From Artemia franciscana (taxonomy: Eukaryota; Arthropoda; Branchiopoda; Anostraca; Artemiidae): 64,000 nt of DNA. How positions within the stretch are numbered: position 1 is the first letter of the stretch; each line of letters starts with the position of its first letter. The translations under genes were made by a program, and so were the position numbers. Below, in pieces: positions 22,308 through 36,900 of the stretch. The notes beneath the pieces are model-generated. The model was not told the origin of the DNA, ran no database searches, and worked only from the letters and a program-made list of their open reading frames with translations. The stretch lies in the NCBI RefSeq assembly GCF_032884065.1, contig NC_088868.1, positions 928,001 through 992,000 on the forward strand, read 5' to 3'.

Positions 22308-22420
22308 GTGGTTGTGCAGCCCAAGAAGTGATCAAGATCGTGACGCATCAATATGTTCCGGTTGACAATACAATTATATATAACGCCATGCACCAGACTA
22401 TTTTGTCTCTAAAAATGTAA
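22308..22420 (+). CDS. NAE1: NAE1 terminal exon and stop
   Basis: The acceptor GAGTTGTCTTTTAG ends at 22307. With the single base carried from the previous exon it reads GGCAAQEVIKIVTHQYVPVD, then NTIIYNAMHQT and a short LSLKM before TAA at 22418-22420. This is the conserved E1 crossing helix (GGxxAQEVIKxxT) and the C-terminal NTxIYNAM strand of NAE1 (human AAAQEVIKIITKQFVPFNNT...). The phase matches the upstream donor exactly. The last few residues differ from the usual TSATF-type end. The 3' UTR is very short if the AATAAA at 22442 is used. Confidence 0.94.
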
Positions 22421-22441
22421 TTGTGCTTTTCTTTCTTAAGT

Positions 22442-22447
22442 AATAAA
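22442..22447 (+). terminator. Polyadenylation signal AATAAA for NAE1
   Basis: A consensus AATAAA 22 bases after the NAE1 stop codon, followed by a GT-containing stretch. Function is inferred from position. Confidence 0.6.
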
Positions 22448-22763
22448 GTCTATTTGAAGTCAACTTTCTTTAGCCTTTCCGATGCTACAAATAAAGCATA
22501 CCCAAAGCTCGGGTATAACTTTGAGGGTTTCTTGTGGAGTTATGCAGGGGAACGGTATATCTCAACTCTCTAATATTTTCTTCAGAATTGAATTTAATAC
22601 TATATTATTCGAATCTTGTAAATTGTACTTAAAAAAATTAATAAATAAATTAATGTACGTAGATGTTGTAGGTAATCTATTTGCGCGTGATATGTTTGCG
22701 TAATTTACAAAATATTATCAAAATATCTTAAGTCTTCCAAAATCACCAAAAGATTAAATCGAA

Positions 22764-23378
22764 TAGTTCGTGGTAACGGCCTGTGAGAAAGGTGTGACTA
22801 GGCTAAGCGAAGCGAGTAACTGAAGCGAAGAAGCGAGTAACCGAAACTCTAAGAAACAGAATTTTTATATTAATACATACATCAAAATAATTTGGTTTTT
22901 ATGCGTATTCCAAATATATAAGATCCATCAAAAGCTTCAAGCCTGAGAAACGTTGCCTGATTTCCAAAAAAGGTGAGAAATATCCCCAAAAAGTCAAGAA
23001 ATCTTAATGAAAATTGCACCATCAGATTCAGCGTATCAGAGAACCCTAATGTAGTGGTTTAAAGCTCCCGTATGCAAAAATGTGGAGTTAATTTTTTTTT
23101 TGTCAGAAGAATGACCCTAGATGCGTGTTTCTTTAGTCTTTCGCATCAAAAGCTATAAGCTTCCCTAAATAGCTTTTTGTCCTAACTCCTTGAGTAACCC
23201 CTGAAACACAAGGGCAGTTTAATTAGAATAAGTAGGTCTTTCGAAACTGCTGAAAAACTTTAGCGTGAGAAGATAGGCGTTGAGGAAGTAGCAACACCCC
23301 TCATATACATAGTAAGTTTTGTTTGTTTTAAGTTTTAATGTTGCTCCTTACTTTCAATTGGAATTACTTTTTTTCAAT
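22764..23378 (+). repeat. Fold-back family, diverged copy
   Basis: It begins with an altered terminal motif (AGTTCGTGGTAACGGCCTG), has AGTAACCGAAACTCTAAGAA and CGTATCAGAGAACC, then the paired TTTAGCGTGA block, and ends TTGCTCCTTACTTTCAATTG. A short GAAGCGAGTAAC tandem at 22805-22845 is specific to this copy. Confidence 0.75.
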
Positions 23379-23465
23379 GATTAAATATAGAAACAAAGTG
23401 ACTAGCTGTATTGGCTGCCAATAAGAAGATCGTTTCTGGATATGCCTCTGTATATATCTACATAT

Positions 23466-23612
<147 letters not shown>

Positions 23613-23639
23613 GTATATGTATGTATATTTTGACTCTGT

Positions 23640-25140
23640 ATATATACACTACTACTACTACTACTACTAACACCTCACCGCACCACCGAGCCGCCTGAGG
23701 CCAACACTGCTATGCACGCTCCTCTTCCATCCCAATTTATTCAAAGTCTCCTTCTTTACACCCTCCCAGGAATTTTCCATTCCTTTGAATCTTTCTTTAC
23801 GACATCCTACCGCCATAGACGAGAACGACTGTCATCCTCCATCCGCAGAACGTGTACTAGCCATCTCAATCTTCCTTTCATTATAGCCCTAGAAAGTGGG
23901 ATTGAACCGCACTTTTAGTATAGCCTACTGTTTGAATACGGTCAGTCTGCCGGGTACCCACAACAATCCGTAGACAATTTCTCTGGAAAACGTCTAGTAA
24001 ATATTCATCCACTTTTTGGAGCAATCAGGCTTCAGAGTCATATTTGACCACTGTCATCACCGTACCTTACAATATTCTAATCTTGGTTTGCAAACTTATC
24101 TTCCTGGTCTTCTAACCTTTTTTTCAACTTTTAACATTTTCCCTGCTCCCACCGTCTTTACTAATAATATTATCAAAGTAAGTGAAGGTGCCCACCTCAT
24201 CAATCTTTCCGTTACCCAGCGTCACCTTTTTATCTTCACTTATTCCTAGCCTACGTGACTTAGTTTTTTTTAACATTAATTTTCAAACCTACTCTGATAC
24301 CCTGAACTCGCAAAACCTCTAACAGTTCATTCATTTTGTTCACACTTTCATCTAGGATTTTTAAATCATTAGCATAATCTAAGTCCAGGAAAGTTTTTCC
24401 TCCCCGTTCGATTCCGTGGTCTCCCATTGCCTTTGCTCCTTAAGACAAAGTCCATCAAAATGATCTATGTAAAGGGGGATAGACCACAACTCTGATTAAC
24501 TCCTGATTTAATACAAAACTATCTGCTAATATTATTTCCTACCTTAGCCGTAGCAGTATTATTCTCTTATATAGCAATAATCACTTTAATGTTTTTGTCT
24601 GGTATACCATTTAAGGATAAGACCTTTGCTAAAGTTCTTCTATCAACAAAATTGAACGCTTGCTCATAATCTATAAAACTAAGTACCAAAAATGTTTGAC
24701 AACTAAGGTAATTCTCAATTATTAACCTAAGTGTGAAAACTTGGTCGACATATCGTCTACCTTTTCTAAAACCGCACTGTTCTTCTCTCAAAACTTTGTC
24801 TACAGAATCTCTCAGTCTAAAAAGTTTCATATTACTAAATAATTTGCTACATAAAGAGGCCAGACTAATGCCTCGATAATTACTCACTCTTATCACCTTT
24901 CTTATACGGTGGTTTTATTCAAGATTTTCCTAAAATTGTTAGGTACTTCCCCTTTTTCAAAAGTCATATTTATAATCTTCAACAACTTATTTTCAACCTC
25001 AGAGTCACCATATTTAAGGAACTCATTTGGCACACAATCAGCACCTGGGGCCTTATTATTTTTTAGTTCTTTTAGTACCGTTGCTTTTTCTTTCTTACAA
25101 AACAAATCTTCCTTTTCCCAGTTTCTGAGATTACATATTA
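23640..25140 (-). mobile_element. RTE-like LINE, 5'-truncated and decayed
   Basis: On the minus strand the RT begins near 25120 (EKEDLFCKKEKATVLKELKN, NKAPGADCVPNEFLKYG). It continues in other frames with NYRGISLASLCSKLF, EEQCGFRKGRRYVDQVF and LSFIDYEQAFNFVDRR (24567-24896), then a YAND catalytic box (24358-24390) where YADD is expected. The C-terminus is near 23700 and a (TAG)n tail lies at 23650-23668. The endonuclease is absent. Multiple frameshifts and the altered catalytic box mark it as dead. Confidence 0.85.
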
Positions 25141-25499
25141 CATATATATATATATATCTATATATATGTATCATATCAAATATATATCTTCTATATATAT
25201 AAAAATAAGTTGTTTGTTTTCTGTGTGTCTGTTGACTGACGTCATGTTTGTTTGTCGACTGACGTCATGTTTGTCGACTGACGAAATTACAGACCGGGAC
25301 ACAAATGACGACCGGGACACAGGGATTATAAATGACGACCGGGACACTCAAAGAGAAATTACAAACTGGGACGCCGGGACACAAATAACGACCGGGACAC
25401 AGGGAATATAAATGACGACCGGGACACAGGGACACAACTACAACAGGGACGCCGGGGGGCACAGGGGGGGATATATAAATGATGACCGAGACACAGGGA

Positions 25500-25702
25500 A
25501 TTGTTCGATTAGCAATCACCATCAACAAAGCTCAAGGGCAATAATTAGAATAATGAGGTACAGATCTGAATTCGGATTGTTTTTCCCATGGACAATTATA
25601 TATGTTGCATGCTCAAGAGTCGGTAAACCTGACAATCTACTTATATGCACAGACACTGGGACAGCAAAGAATGTTGTATATTCGCAAATTTTACGTAGTT
25701 AA
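25500..25702 (+). pseudogene. Helitron helicase C-terminal fragment (copy 1 in Helitron C)
   Basis: Frames read IANHHQQS and [19 protein letters not shown], ending [12 protein letters not shown] and a stop. The same tail is seen in Helitrons A and B. A frameshift lies between the KAQGQ-equivalent part and VACSRV. Confidence 0.75.
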
Positions 25703-26129
25703 AAACATATATATGTCTATTTGTATTCACAGGTGGGACACAGGGACACAACTACAATGTTGCGTAACTAATATGGCGCGAAAAAAGCTAAAAAAAGAAA
25801 AACCTAAAAAGAAAAAAACTTAAAAAAAGGAAAAAAATGAAAAAGGTCAAAAACTAAAAAGAAAAATACCGGGACGCAAATGAAAACCGGGACACAGGAA
25901 ATGTAAATGGCCACTGATACACTCAAAGAGAAATTAAAGACCGGGACCTAAAAAGAAAAAAACTTAAAAAAAGGAAAAAAATAAAAAAAGGTAAAAAACT
26001 AAAAAGAAAAAAACATCGGGACAGAAATGACGACCGGGACACAGGGAATGTAAATGACGACCGGGACACAACTACAACGGGGACGCCGGGGGCACACGGG
26101 ATATATAAATAACGACGGCGACACGGAAT

Positions 26130-26330
26130 TTTCAATTAGCAATCACCATCAACATAGGTCAAGGGCAATCATTAGAATAATGAGGTATAGATCTGAATAC
26201 GGATTGTTTTTCCCATGGACAATTATATATTGCATGTTCAAGAGTCGGTAAACCTGACAATCTATTTATACGTACAGACAATGGGACAGCGAAGAATGTT
26301 GTATATTCGCAAATTTTACGTAGTTAAAAA
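26130..26330 (+). pseudogene. Helitron helicase C-terminal fragment (copy 2 in Helitron C)
   Basis: This is a near-duplicate of copy 1 with the same frameshifted layout, leading into the 3' terminal region of the Helitron. Confidence 0.75.
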
Positions 26331-26497
26331 CATATATATATCTATCTGTATTCACAGGTGGGACGCAGGGACACAACTACAATGGCGCGTAACTAATATG
26401 GCGCGTAACGACGTAAGCGCGCGGGGGAGCTTGGGGGGCGCGAAGTGCCCCCACTAACTAGGTGTTTGGGTGGCGCGAAGTGCCACCCTAACAGCTA

Positions 26498-26498
<1 letters not shown>

Positions 26499-26585
<87 letters not shown>
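26499..26585. repeat. (TA)n microsatellite
   Basis: 87 bp of TA, directly after the CTAG end of Helitron C. Confidence 0.97.
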
Positions 26586-26588
<3 letters not shown>

Positions 26589-26708
26589 AGGGAGCAGCTC
26601 CAGCATTTTTATTGGGGGAGGTAAGACGGGTCTATATTTGGAGTCAATGGGCAGGGGATATATAATAGTTATTTCTTTCAAAGTATTAGAGGGCAGCTGC
26701 TCCCCTTG
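26586..26708. repeat. Small MITE-like element with ~14-bp inverted ends
   Basis: GCAAGGGAGCAGCT at the left end and AGCTGCTCCCCTTGC at the right are inverted with one base difference. The left end adjoins TA. Confidence 0.5.
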
Positions 26709-27557
26709 CTTCCCCAGACGACGCCCTGCATTTATGTATGTTATGTGTAAAAATAAGAAGAGAAACTAGTCACAGAGGAGCTTAAACAAACCCAATGACA
26801 GCAATTTTTTCTATTCAGAATATCCAAAAACAAAAATATCCCAAAGAGTAATACTTCTTATCTCTGTCTGGAATCAATTGCTTTTTCGTACAGAATTAGG
26901 GATTTTAAAAGAAATAAATATTTTATAAAATAGAAGTTTCTGATAGTTTTTACCATCCTTAAGGATAAGAATATATCTAAATACTCTGAGGGCGACAGTT
27001 AAATAATAAATTAAACAATGGATTCAGTTCTTAAAAATGACACTTCTGAATAGCTACCCGAAAAAAATTATAAATTTTAGGACTAAAAGTGAAGCTATTA
27101 TGTTGTAATTTATCATATTCTACCTCTGAGGGGCCATTTAGTAAAGAAAAATTCTAGCCCATACTAACCGAAAAAACTAAAAAGGCTTTTGGAAAGAAAA
27201 ACTACCAAATAAAGAGAAATCGCCATTTGAACTTTCTTTAGGTTACGAAAAACTTCCTATACCTGTCAGGGGTAGACACCCAAAGGACTTCCTTCTTTTA
27301 TTTACAATAAATTCAGGACAGTTGGGGAATGTGGAGAAAGATACCAGAAATTGAGGATCAGGAAGAAGCTAAAGCCCAAATGTTCTGCATAAGGCATTCT
27401 TCTTCCAGGCCAGAGTGGTTTTGAAGTTGCACAACTTCTAACTTAGAATTGAACTTGTGGCAACCACGGTTGAAATCTAGAATTTTATGGGAGGTGTTAT
27501 TTATTTATGCTACTTGAGGTTACGATAGTTGGTTTAAAACGATAATAATAGCTAAAG
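26709..27557. other. No recognisable feature
   Basis: AT-rich sequence without a supported gene or clear repeat. Confidence 0.5.
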
Positions 27558-27571
27558 ATTATTGGCTGTTG

Positions 27572-27713
27572 TTCTGCGGTGCTGCAGTGGGTTTGACCTT
27601 AGCTTGGTAATACGGGACCCAGAGATCGAATCGTGTTGCAGCAATGCACTGCAGGGTCGACGCAGGGACCTTAGTAGTCAAGAGGCGTCGTTAATCTGAT
27701 ACAATACAATACA
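27572..27713 (+). mobile_element. tRNA-derived SINE with perfect 14-bp target-site duplication
   Basis: The 142-bp insertion has an A-box-like TGCTGCAGTGGGTTTG and a B-box-like GATCGAATCG about 45 bases later, then a tRNA-unrelated body and an (ATACA)n tail. The 14-mer ATTATTGGCTGTTG occurs immediately before (27558-27571) and immediately after (27714-27727), a perfect target-site duplication. The ends therefore are certain to within a base or two and the insertion is young. Confidence 0.88.
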
Positions 27714-27727
27714 ATTATTGGCTGTTG

Positions 27728-29519
<1,792 letters not shown>

Positions 29520-30090
29520 TATCAATGATTTATCGCTGTTATTATGTAGTACTAACATCGTCTTTTTTTCGTTTTCATTTATGGCACTTTTTCGTTATCT
29601 TTTTTTCGTTATGGGTTTGTGGCATCATCATCGTTTTCATTTATGGCACTCTTGAAAGATCTTTTGTCAAATCAGCCAGAGAGAGTCGTCATGGAGGTGC
29701 GCATTATTCGCCATGTGCACCGACGAATGAGGTCAAATTTAGTAATTTGGGCACTTGTTAATCATTCTGAACACACAGAATTTGGTTCTCCAAGATCTGA
29801 CGTAAACCGGTTTAGCTATCTGTATTCGAAGACAATTAGCTTAGACTCAGTGAAAAAACTACGTTGTAGGTATATTATAATTAAATATCTAATATATAGA
29901 GTTGATATTTTGGTTAGGTTAGGCATTTAATATAATGTATTCTGGGTGGCCTGCTTTCCACAATTTTCTACTTTAGTTCCCATATTTTTGTTACTTAAGT
30001 ATTATATTTTTTTCATATTTTTGTATATATCATTTCTAACTTCACTTCTTGGGTGTTTTCTATATAATTAACAAGTACCGTAACTTTAGA
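29520..30090 (+). repeat. Dispersed repeat R2, copy 1
   Basis: It shares order and wording with 57050-57560: GATCTGACGTAAACCGGTTTA against GATCAGATAATAACCGATTTA, then TGTAGGTATATT, GATATTTTGGTTAGG, ATTTAATATAATG, TTTGTTACT and CTAACTTCACTTCT. A 78-103-codon frame in its left part has no family match, and the other copy does not keep it open, so it is probably non-coding. Confidence 0.6.
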
Positions 30091-30877
30091 TATCATTAAT
30101 AGTGTTAATTAGTAAGTGGTAACATTTTTACTTAGCCCTTTTACTATGTGTTTTTATTAACTCACAATTTGGTAGACTTGTTTTTTTTTTTCTCGGGGTG
30201 GGGATTAACTTATCACAATTAAACAATTTCTTTCACACTAGGCAAAAGTAAAGATCTCAAAAACCATCATAATCATTGTCAAATACATCACATAATCATA
30301 AGCAAAATTTTGAAAATAAAAATTTATAATGAAGACGGAGATGGAGAATCAAGCCCTGATTAAGCATGAAAGGCTTTGCATAAAAACTGTTTTTAAATGT
30401 TTATTAATTCCTCATCCAGAAGTTCCAATTTGCTTCTATCATATTGATTTAGCTTTACCATAACATAAGCTTCAGTAAAGTGAACATCTCTGTACAGATC
30501 AAGCATATTTGGCGCAGCCCACGTTATGGTTCAAATCTTCTTTGTAAAATTGCGTAGCGTAAAGTAAAGCCTCAAGTCATATCAGTGTCAAATATTCTAC
30601 GGCGTGAACAGTGTGAAAGAACCACAACTCCATAGAACAGCCAAAAAAAGTGCTTCGTCGTTTTTTTTTAAGTCAGGTATTTGGTTAAATGGGTTTCAAG
30701 TTGTTTGGGTGGGTATTTCAAAACTGGAAATCAAAAGAAGCCAAAGATCGACGTAAAATTTTAATTTCCCATCTTAAATATCCTAGGAATAGCTATGGCT
30801 GTTCGGTTAAAACTATTGAAAGGGGAAGGAAGGGTAGGGCTTTCAATCATTTTCTTTGTTTGGCTCCAGTTTTCAAC
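30091..30877. other. No recognisable gene
   Basis: AT-rich sequence; a 63-codon frame at 30689-30880 looks fortuitous. Confidence 0.4.
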
Positions 30878-31110
30878 TAATCAAACAGTTTGTGGTTAAG
30901 AGCTGTAAGTAAGGAGCGACTGAGCCCAATAGTAGCCGAAACTAAAAAAAGAATTTTGACAACAATTAATACCAAAAGAATTGGATTTTGCTGATTCCAA
31001 ATATAAAAAAAGTCATCAAGTTTAGTGTTAGTCATCAAAAGCTACAAGCGTGAGAAATTTGACAGATTTTCGAAAATGGAAGAAAATTAGCCTTGTTTTC
31101 AATCCTTCTC
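30878..31110 (+). repeat. Fold-back family, 5' part
   Basis: AAACAGTTTGTGGTTAAGAGCTG at the left, then GTAAGGAGCGACTGAGCCC, ATAGTAGCCGAAACT and the CATCAAAAGCTACAAG block; the rest of the element is missing. Confidence 0.75.
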
Positions 31111-31114
31111 TTAA

Positions 31115-31290
31115 CTTTTGAACTACTAAAATCCCCAAAATTCATCTGTTTCGCTAACATTTTACCTAAGACGCTTAAATCATGTGTATAATCTAAGTCT
31201 AATAGATTCTCACCACCCTGTTTGTTACCCTGCTCATTACTACCTTTGCTGTTTTCTAATTAACCTTTCTCTCACTATTTTGTAATCCCC
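31115..31290 (-). pseudogene. RTE-like LINE scrap (around the catalytic box)
   Basis: On the minus strand the segment encodes a decayed LDLDY.. box followed by residues like those before the C-terminus in the 24-kb copy (near ATCATGTGTATAATCTAAG). Too short to place further. Confidence 0.5.
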
Positions 31291-32532
31291 CCCAAAAAAT
31301 GATTATTAAAACAACCTGTCTCATCTTAGAAAATATGTTGGATTCAAGAACACTAAAGCTTAGTTATAAAAAAAGGCGAGTATTGCTTCGCCTAGTGAAA
31401 ACGGCTTTGCCATGCCACAAAAAAGACCTTCCGGAGCGAAAAAAATCGCTACGCCAAGCTTCACCTTGAAATTGAAAAAAATTGTGTGGCCAGGTGATAT
31501 TTTTGAGTAAAGAACAATGGATGTTGAAGAATTGATAAAAAATATTAGATTATGTATAATATATAATAATATAATATATAATCCTGTAATATATAATATT
31601 CGCTGCAGAAAACACGAGGACCTATGAATTAAAACAGTGCATGGAATGAGGTAATACAAACACTTGATGAATCAGGCAAAAATGTGTTTGGTATTTCCTC
31701 AATCTTTGAAATGAGTAGTCTAGCTTTTAATAAATAAAGGGGAACAAATATCACAAGCTGTTTGCTAAAAATCCCCAAATCAATTGACTTTTAGTATGTG
31801 CTGCTGGCTTACATCTGGCCAACAAAATGTTCATAATATAATACAGGCCTAGAAGAAAAAAATGCAAAAAAAATCACCTTCAATTTCCAAAAGCACCGCA
31901 AAAAATCAATTTCGAAAAATCACCGCAATTGCCAGGCAATTTTTTTTTCGCCCTGCCAACTTTTTTTTTACAAGCTATATTTTGTTATATTCTGTTAGAC
32001 CTTAGCATTAGAGCATTAGTTTAAGAGTAAAATTTAGTAAATTCCTATTAAACTAAATTTATATTTTTTTCGTTTTTTTTTGTTACTTTTCCAATGTAAC
32101 TTGGTAATGGTTGAGTCTCTGTGGGGACTCTGTGAGTGCGGACCTAAGAACAAAACTACCTTCTTCCATAAGAAACCCAATTTTGGGGAACTTCTGCCAT
32201 TTAACAAAAGTTCCTTCTTTCTTTTGAATTATCTTAAATAGGTAGTCTGAACAACATTCTCTTGCTTAGTAACAAAATGCTCAGCTTTTCCTTATTTGAT
32301 ACGTCAGCAGTTTTCCTGAGCGCAACATTATCCTTGTTGTTAAGCAACAAAATTCATTTTCTGTTGCTTGTTTGTTTTATTATTATGTTTTATTTTTTTT
32401 ATCATTATACTTTATTATTTTTTTATTATTATATTTTATTATTAACGATCGACTAAAAGATTAAGCTAATACAATTCTGTTTGCTGGACTTCGGAACGCC
32501 TGAAAAAGAACATTCAAAATCTTAAATCATAT
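31291..32532. other. No recognisable gene
   Basis: AT-rich with ATATAATATATAAT runs at 31550-31590 and a poly-T/A-rich part at 31900-32100 and 32370-32440. Confidence 0.45.
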
Positions 32533-32800
32533 TTTTCTTGGAATTTTTATTTATTTGTCTTTATTTATTTTTATTTATCTTTATTTATTTTCTTGGAATT
32601 TTTATTCATTTTTCTTTATTTATTTATTTTTATTTATTTTCTTGGAATTTTTATTTATTTTTCTTTCTTTATTTATTTTTATTTATTTTCTTGAAATTTT
32701 TGTTTATTTTTCTTTATTTATTTGTTTTTATTTACTTTTATTTATTATATTTATTTTCTTGGAATTTTTGCAATTTTTTTCTTGGAATTTTTTTTAGCAA
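32533..32800. repeat. Minisatellite, ~62-bp unit, four copies
   Basis: Units start with TTTCTTGGAATTTTTATT and continue as TTTATTTATTTTTATTTA. The Phe/Leu-rich open frames here follow from this composition and are not genes. Confidence 0.85.
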
Positions 32801-32825
32801 TAGGACAATTTTGTCCTATGTTTTC

Positions 32826-33860
32826 TATTTGTGTTATATTCACGTGACTGCTACTACATCAACTTACTGTTGTACCGAGCCATTTACGGTCAACACAACT
32901 ATGTACGCTTCTCCTTCATCCCGACCCGTTCAAAGTTACACTTTTTACACCATCCTATAAAGCTCCACTTTTATATAATCTTCTACGGAAGTCGGAAATC
33001 TCTTCGGACCATTCGGAAACGACCCACTCTTTGTTTGGCCTTAGCTGGATGGTCAGAAAGAACGATGTTCGAAAATCTATCGTTTTTCATCCACGAAATG
33101 TGTCCTTGCCATCTCAACCTTTCTCCCTCTCCTCTGTCTTCTGAAGTGCTCATGTTTGAGAACTATGCCTGCCTATATAATTTTATATAGCTAATATTTT
33201 TTAGCTGTGAAAAAAACACCATAGACCTTGAAAATTCTACTTCGTATGTCTTTACTACATCCACGATTTGTACTCATAAAACTACTCACGTAAGTAGAGC
33301 TATCTACTTGATCGATCTAATCGTTATTGAACATCACCTTATGTCTTCATTTATTCCTGATTCCTTCATTTATTCCTTGTTTTTTCGAAAATGATTTTGA
33401 AACCTATTCTTGCACACCGAACTCCTAAAACCTCTGAAAGTTCCTTCATTTTGCTGATATTTTATCTTGGGTACTCAAATTATCTGCGAAGTCAAAGTCC
33501 AGGAGAGTTTTACTTTGCTATTCAGTTTCGTCTCTCCCATAGTCTTTGCCGTGTTCTACAAAATAAAGTTAATCAAAATAAGCCACATAAATATAAAACG
33601 CGATGAAACACAATCCTGCTTTTCTCCTGGAACAATACTAAACCAGCCACTTACCTCACATTCTACCTTAGCAGCAGATACATTGCCACAGAAATATTGT
33701 ACACAGCACCAATCAATCTAATGCTCAAACCCCATGTAAGGATAGAACCTTAACTAAAGCTCTTCTATCGGACAAATCAAATGCTCTTTCAGAATCTATC
33801 AAACCAAGGATTACTGGCGTCTGATGCTTCTGAAGAATGAAAATTTGATGGAAAATTTTG
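32826..33860 (-). mobile_element. RTE-like LINE, decayed 3' half
   Basis: From 33860 down to 32826 the minus strand carries the same order of motifs as the 24-kb copy: a D.ERAFDLSD-like box near 33780, the catalytic region near 33490, and the VKK...RLGWRRS end near 32900. A degenerate TAGTAG tail follows near 32850. It is riddled with frameshifts. Confidence 0.75.
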
Positions 33861-33979
33861 TTGAAGAGTGAAAATAATAATTATGGGTGATGACCTAGGG
33901 TTTATGTAAATCCTTTCAAGTAAAAATCTATTATGATATTTATATATATTTCATATTAATAAACACAACAAGATACTTA

Positions 33980-36900
33980 CTGCGATTCCTTCTCAGTAGA
34001 AGCCTCCCCCAAGCCACTCAGCAAGTCCCCAGGAGGCGGATAGGGGAACATCCTACTGATATGTGGGGTACATCCATTAAATAGGAGGCGAAGACCAAGT
34101 GGGGACCTAGTCCCTAGGGGTCCATAACGGAAACTGGGACACCCTCAGCCGGAAGGTAATAAATACAGTTGGAGGAGGAACAAGGCACTCAGCAGTGTCC
34201 ACCGGGTTTTGGACACGTTCCGTAGGCTACAAACCTTCTCCCTTCAATAGGTAAACTTGCATGGTGAAGTAGAACACCATCGTAGGACGATCCTCTACAG
34301 GAGAAAAACTGTAGCAGGGAATAGAATTCGTTTCTTATGGACAGGAGTCTCTGCGAAGGGTAGTCTTGACCCTGTCAGGGTGCCAAGCGTCTATGGAAAC
34401 CTTAAGAAAATTCCCGTGAAATATTTATGAACAAATGAGTGTTCCCATAAAGGATGTTTCTGCTACGGAGTCCCCGGTTTCAAGTGAAGGGATCCCGTTT
34501 CCTGTAATAACGGTGAGATCGAAAAATGAGAGGGATGTTCTCAGTGAAATCCGTGAAGCGAAAATTAACAAGGCTAGTCATGGCTGTGGAAATGAATCGG
34601 TACCAAGCAGACGTTCCTTGTCTGTCAGAGACAAGATTGAATAAAGTGTATGAAGAATCCATACCAGATCGTGATTCTGAAAATTCGTACTTATTCCTCA
34701 ACTCTGGTGCGTATGATGGATCCGGTAACCTTGGAGTCGGCTTTATGATTGGCCTTCGAGGGCAAAAAGCTCTTCTTGTCTGGGACCCAGTGAACCCCAA
34801 AAAAAGCCAGACTGCAACTGAAAGGAAGACTATCCAACATCTCTATCATTGCTGTCTACGCACTAACAAGAGTGGCAACATAGTCTGATAAAGGCTTCTT
34901 CTATGGTTATCTGGAGATTATCCAAATATTGGCGACATTGTTGGTTGGTCAACTTATGGACAACACTTCTCCAACAGGGATAGGCTACTCCAGTTTGCAA
35001 AATATCATAATCTTACAATCACCAACACCACGTTCCAGCACAAAACCTCTCAAAGGATAACTTGGCACTCAAATAATAGCTCCACAGCTGGCACTCACCA
35101 CATATTGATCTGTCAGTGTTATATAGGCTTGTAGGATTAAAAATACTCCTGAGCGTAAGGAAGAGACAACCCCAAGAAAGGAAGTTAGACGTAGGGAAAT
35201 CGAGAGTTCAACCAGTGAAGTAAAACTTTTGCTTGAAGTTATAGACCCAGTTTGCAAGCCTTACAAACTGTGATGAAGTTCCTACCACCATATGGAAGCA
35301 ATTCTCGGATACCACTGGAAAGATGGCTGCCGAAGCTATCGGCTCTGCTCCTGCAAAGCTGAGAAAAGTTATGTCTCAGAGAAAACTGCAAACTAATTGA
35401 GGCTAGACGACAGGCATCAAACGCATCAACCGCAGTAAAAAAGTCCTTACGTAATCAAATTAAAACTAATTTCCATCGGAACTGCCAGCAATCTCGGAAT
35501 GAAGCTGCATTAGATATGGAAAAAAAAACAGCAAGAAATAATGACACACGAAAGTTGTATAGGTCTCTCCAAGAAATAGCTGGAAAAAAGTCACCTATCG
35601 CTGGTCCCATTAAAAGACAATCAAAAGAAATATGGCTCCTGACATGCAAAGTAAACTGGATTACTGGAAGAATCATTTTAAAGACATATTTAATCCAAAC
35701 AGAGATGGGCAAGATGCGTCGATGGTACTGCCACCAACAGCTGAAAATCGATCATATGAAATTGACATGGCTCCACCTTCAACTTCAGAGATACTAAATG
35801 TTATTAAACAGCCAAAAATCAACGTCGCCTGGTGAAAATCGTCTCCCATTTGAGATATGTCTGATTAGAAAGAGTTAGTATTAATCTCAGTATTAAAACA
35901 GGGAAGAATGTGACAGCCGTAACTACAGAGGGCTATCACTCATAGACATGGTCACCGAAGTATTGGCGATAAATTTGCTCGAGAGGTTCTAGAGACTTAG
36001 AGATGAGTGGACGCGTGAAAATCAGCACGGGTTTTGCAGAGGGAGAGGGTGCACTGATCAGATCTTCGCTCTTTGTCTTATTCTGCAACAGTGCGAACGC
36101 TACAACCTCCCTATAATTAACGTGTTTTTTGGAATTTGTAGCTGCTTTCAACTCTGTAACCCATGAAAACCATCGGCGAATCATGGTAGAAGATTGTAGA
36201 AACAACACTCGAGTTTTGATGCTATCATTATGGGACTGGCATTAACGTATCTGACCAGTACTACGCGGATGACATCGTTGCTCTTGCTGCTGATCCAGTA
36301 ATTGCCCAAGCAATGCTAAATGAAATGGCATATTTCTCTCAGCTAGTGGGTATGAAAATCAATACGGTCAAAAGTAAAGTCACGGACCTAAATATACAGT
36401 CGGATTATCAGCTTGTGCCTTATGGAAAGGAATGGGAAAACGTTGATGGCTTCATTTATATTGCTCGCTAATAGACTCTCGTGGAGGCTGTGACCTTGAC
36501 GTACAAAACAGAATCGACAATCCTAAGCCATATTCTCTCAACTTAGCCGCCATTTGTGGAACCGACGGGAGATCAATTTGAAGACTAAAACTTGTTTCAA
36601 TTAAGCGGCTGTTCGGTTTGTTCTCTTCTCTGCAATTGAGACCTGGCCACTGAAGGCGCTTTATCTCCAGGATTTGAAAATCTTTGACCACTGCTGTTAA
36701 CAAAAAATCCTGAGGAGTTTACACTCCGGTAGATCTCAAATGCTGATGAACGTCACCGCTGCTTTAAAATCCAGCCCACAGCCACGATTGTCAAACAGAA
36801 AAGACAGCGTTGGCTTGGTCATGTCCTGAGAATACCCAATGAACGCATCATCAAGCAATTACTTTTTGCTGCTCCTCTGTTACATCGGCGAGAAATATGG

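Larger units (their letters stand above)
25190..26498 (+). mobile_element. Helitron C, non-autonomous, both ends present
   Basis: It starts TCTATATATATAAAAATAAG (25190) and ends with the two GC hairpins and CTAG (26495-26498), followed by T. TGACGTCA boxes lie at 25237 and 25260. It then has many short GACCGGGACACAGGG-type repeats (25290-25500 and 26030-26130), two copies of the helicase C-terminal fragment (25500-25702 and 26130-26330) with an A-rich minisatellite between them, and the conserved 3' region TAACTAATATGGCGCG. The base before TC is T rather than the usual A. Confidence 0.85.

Noticed and set aside
32538-32960. 140-codon Phe/Leu-rich frame resembling a membrane protein
   Set aside because: A minisatellite of TTTATTT units gives this composition, and its end runs into a minus-strand LINE.
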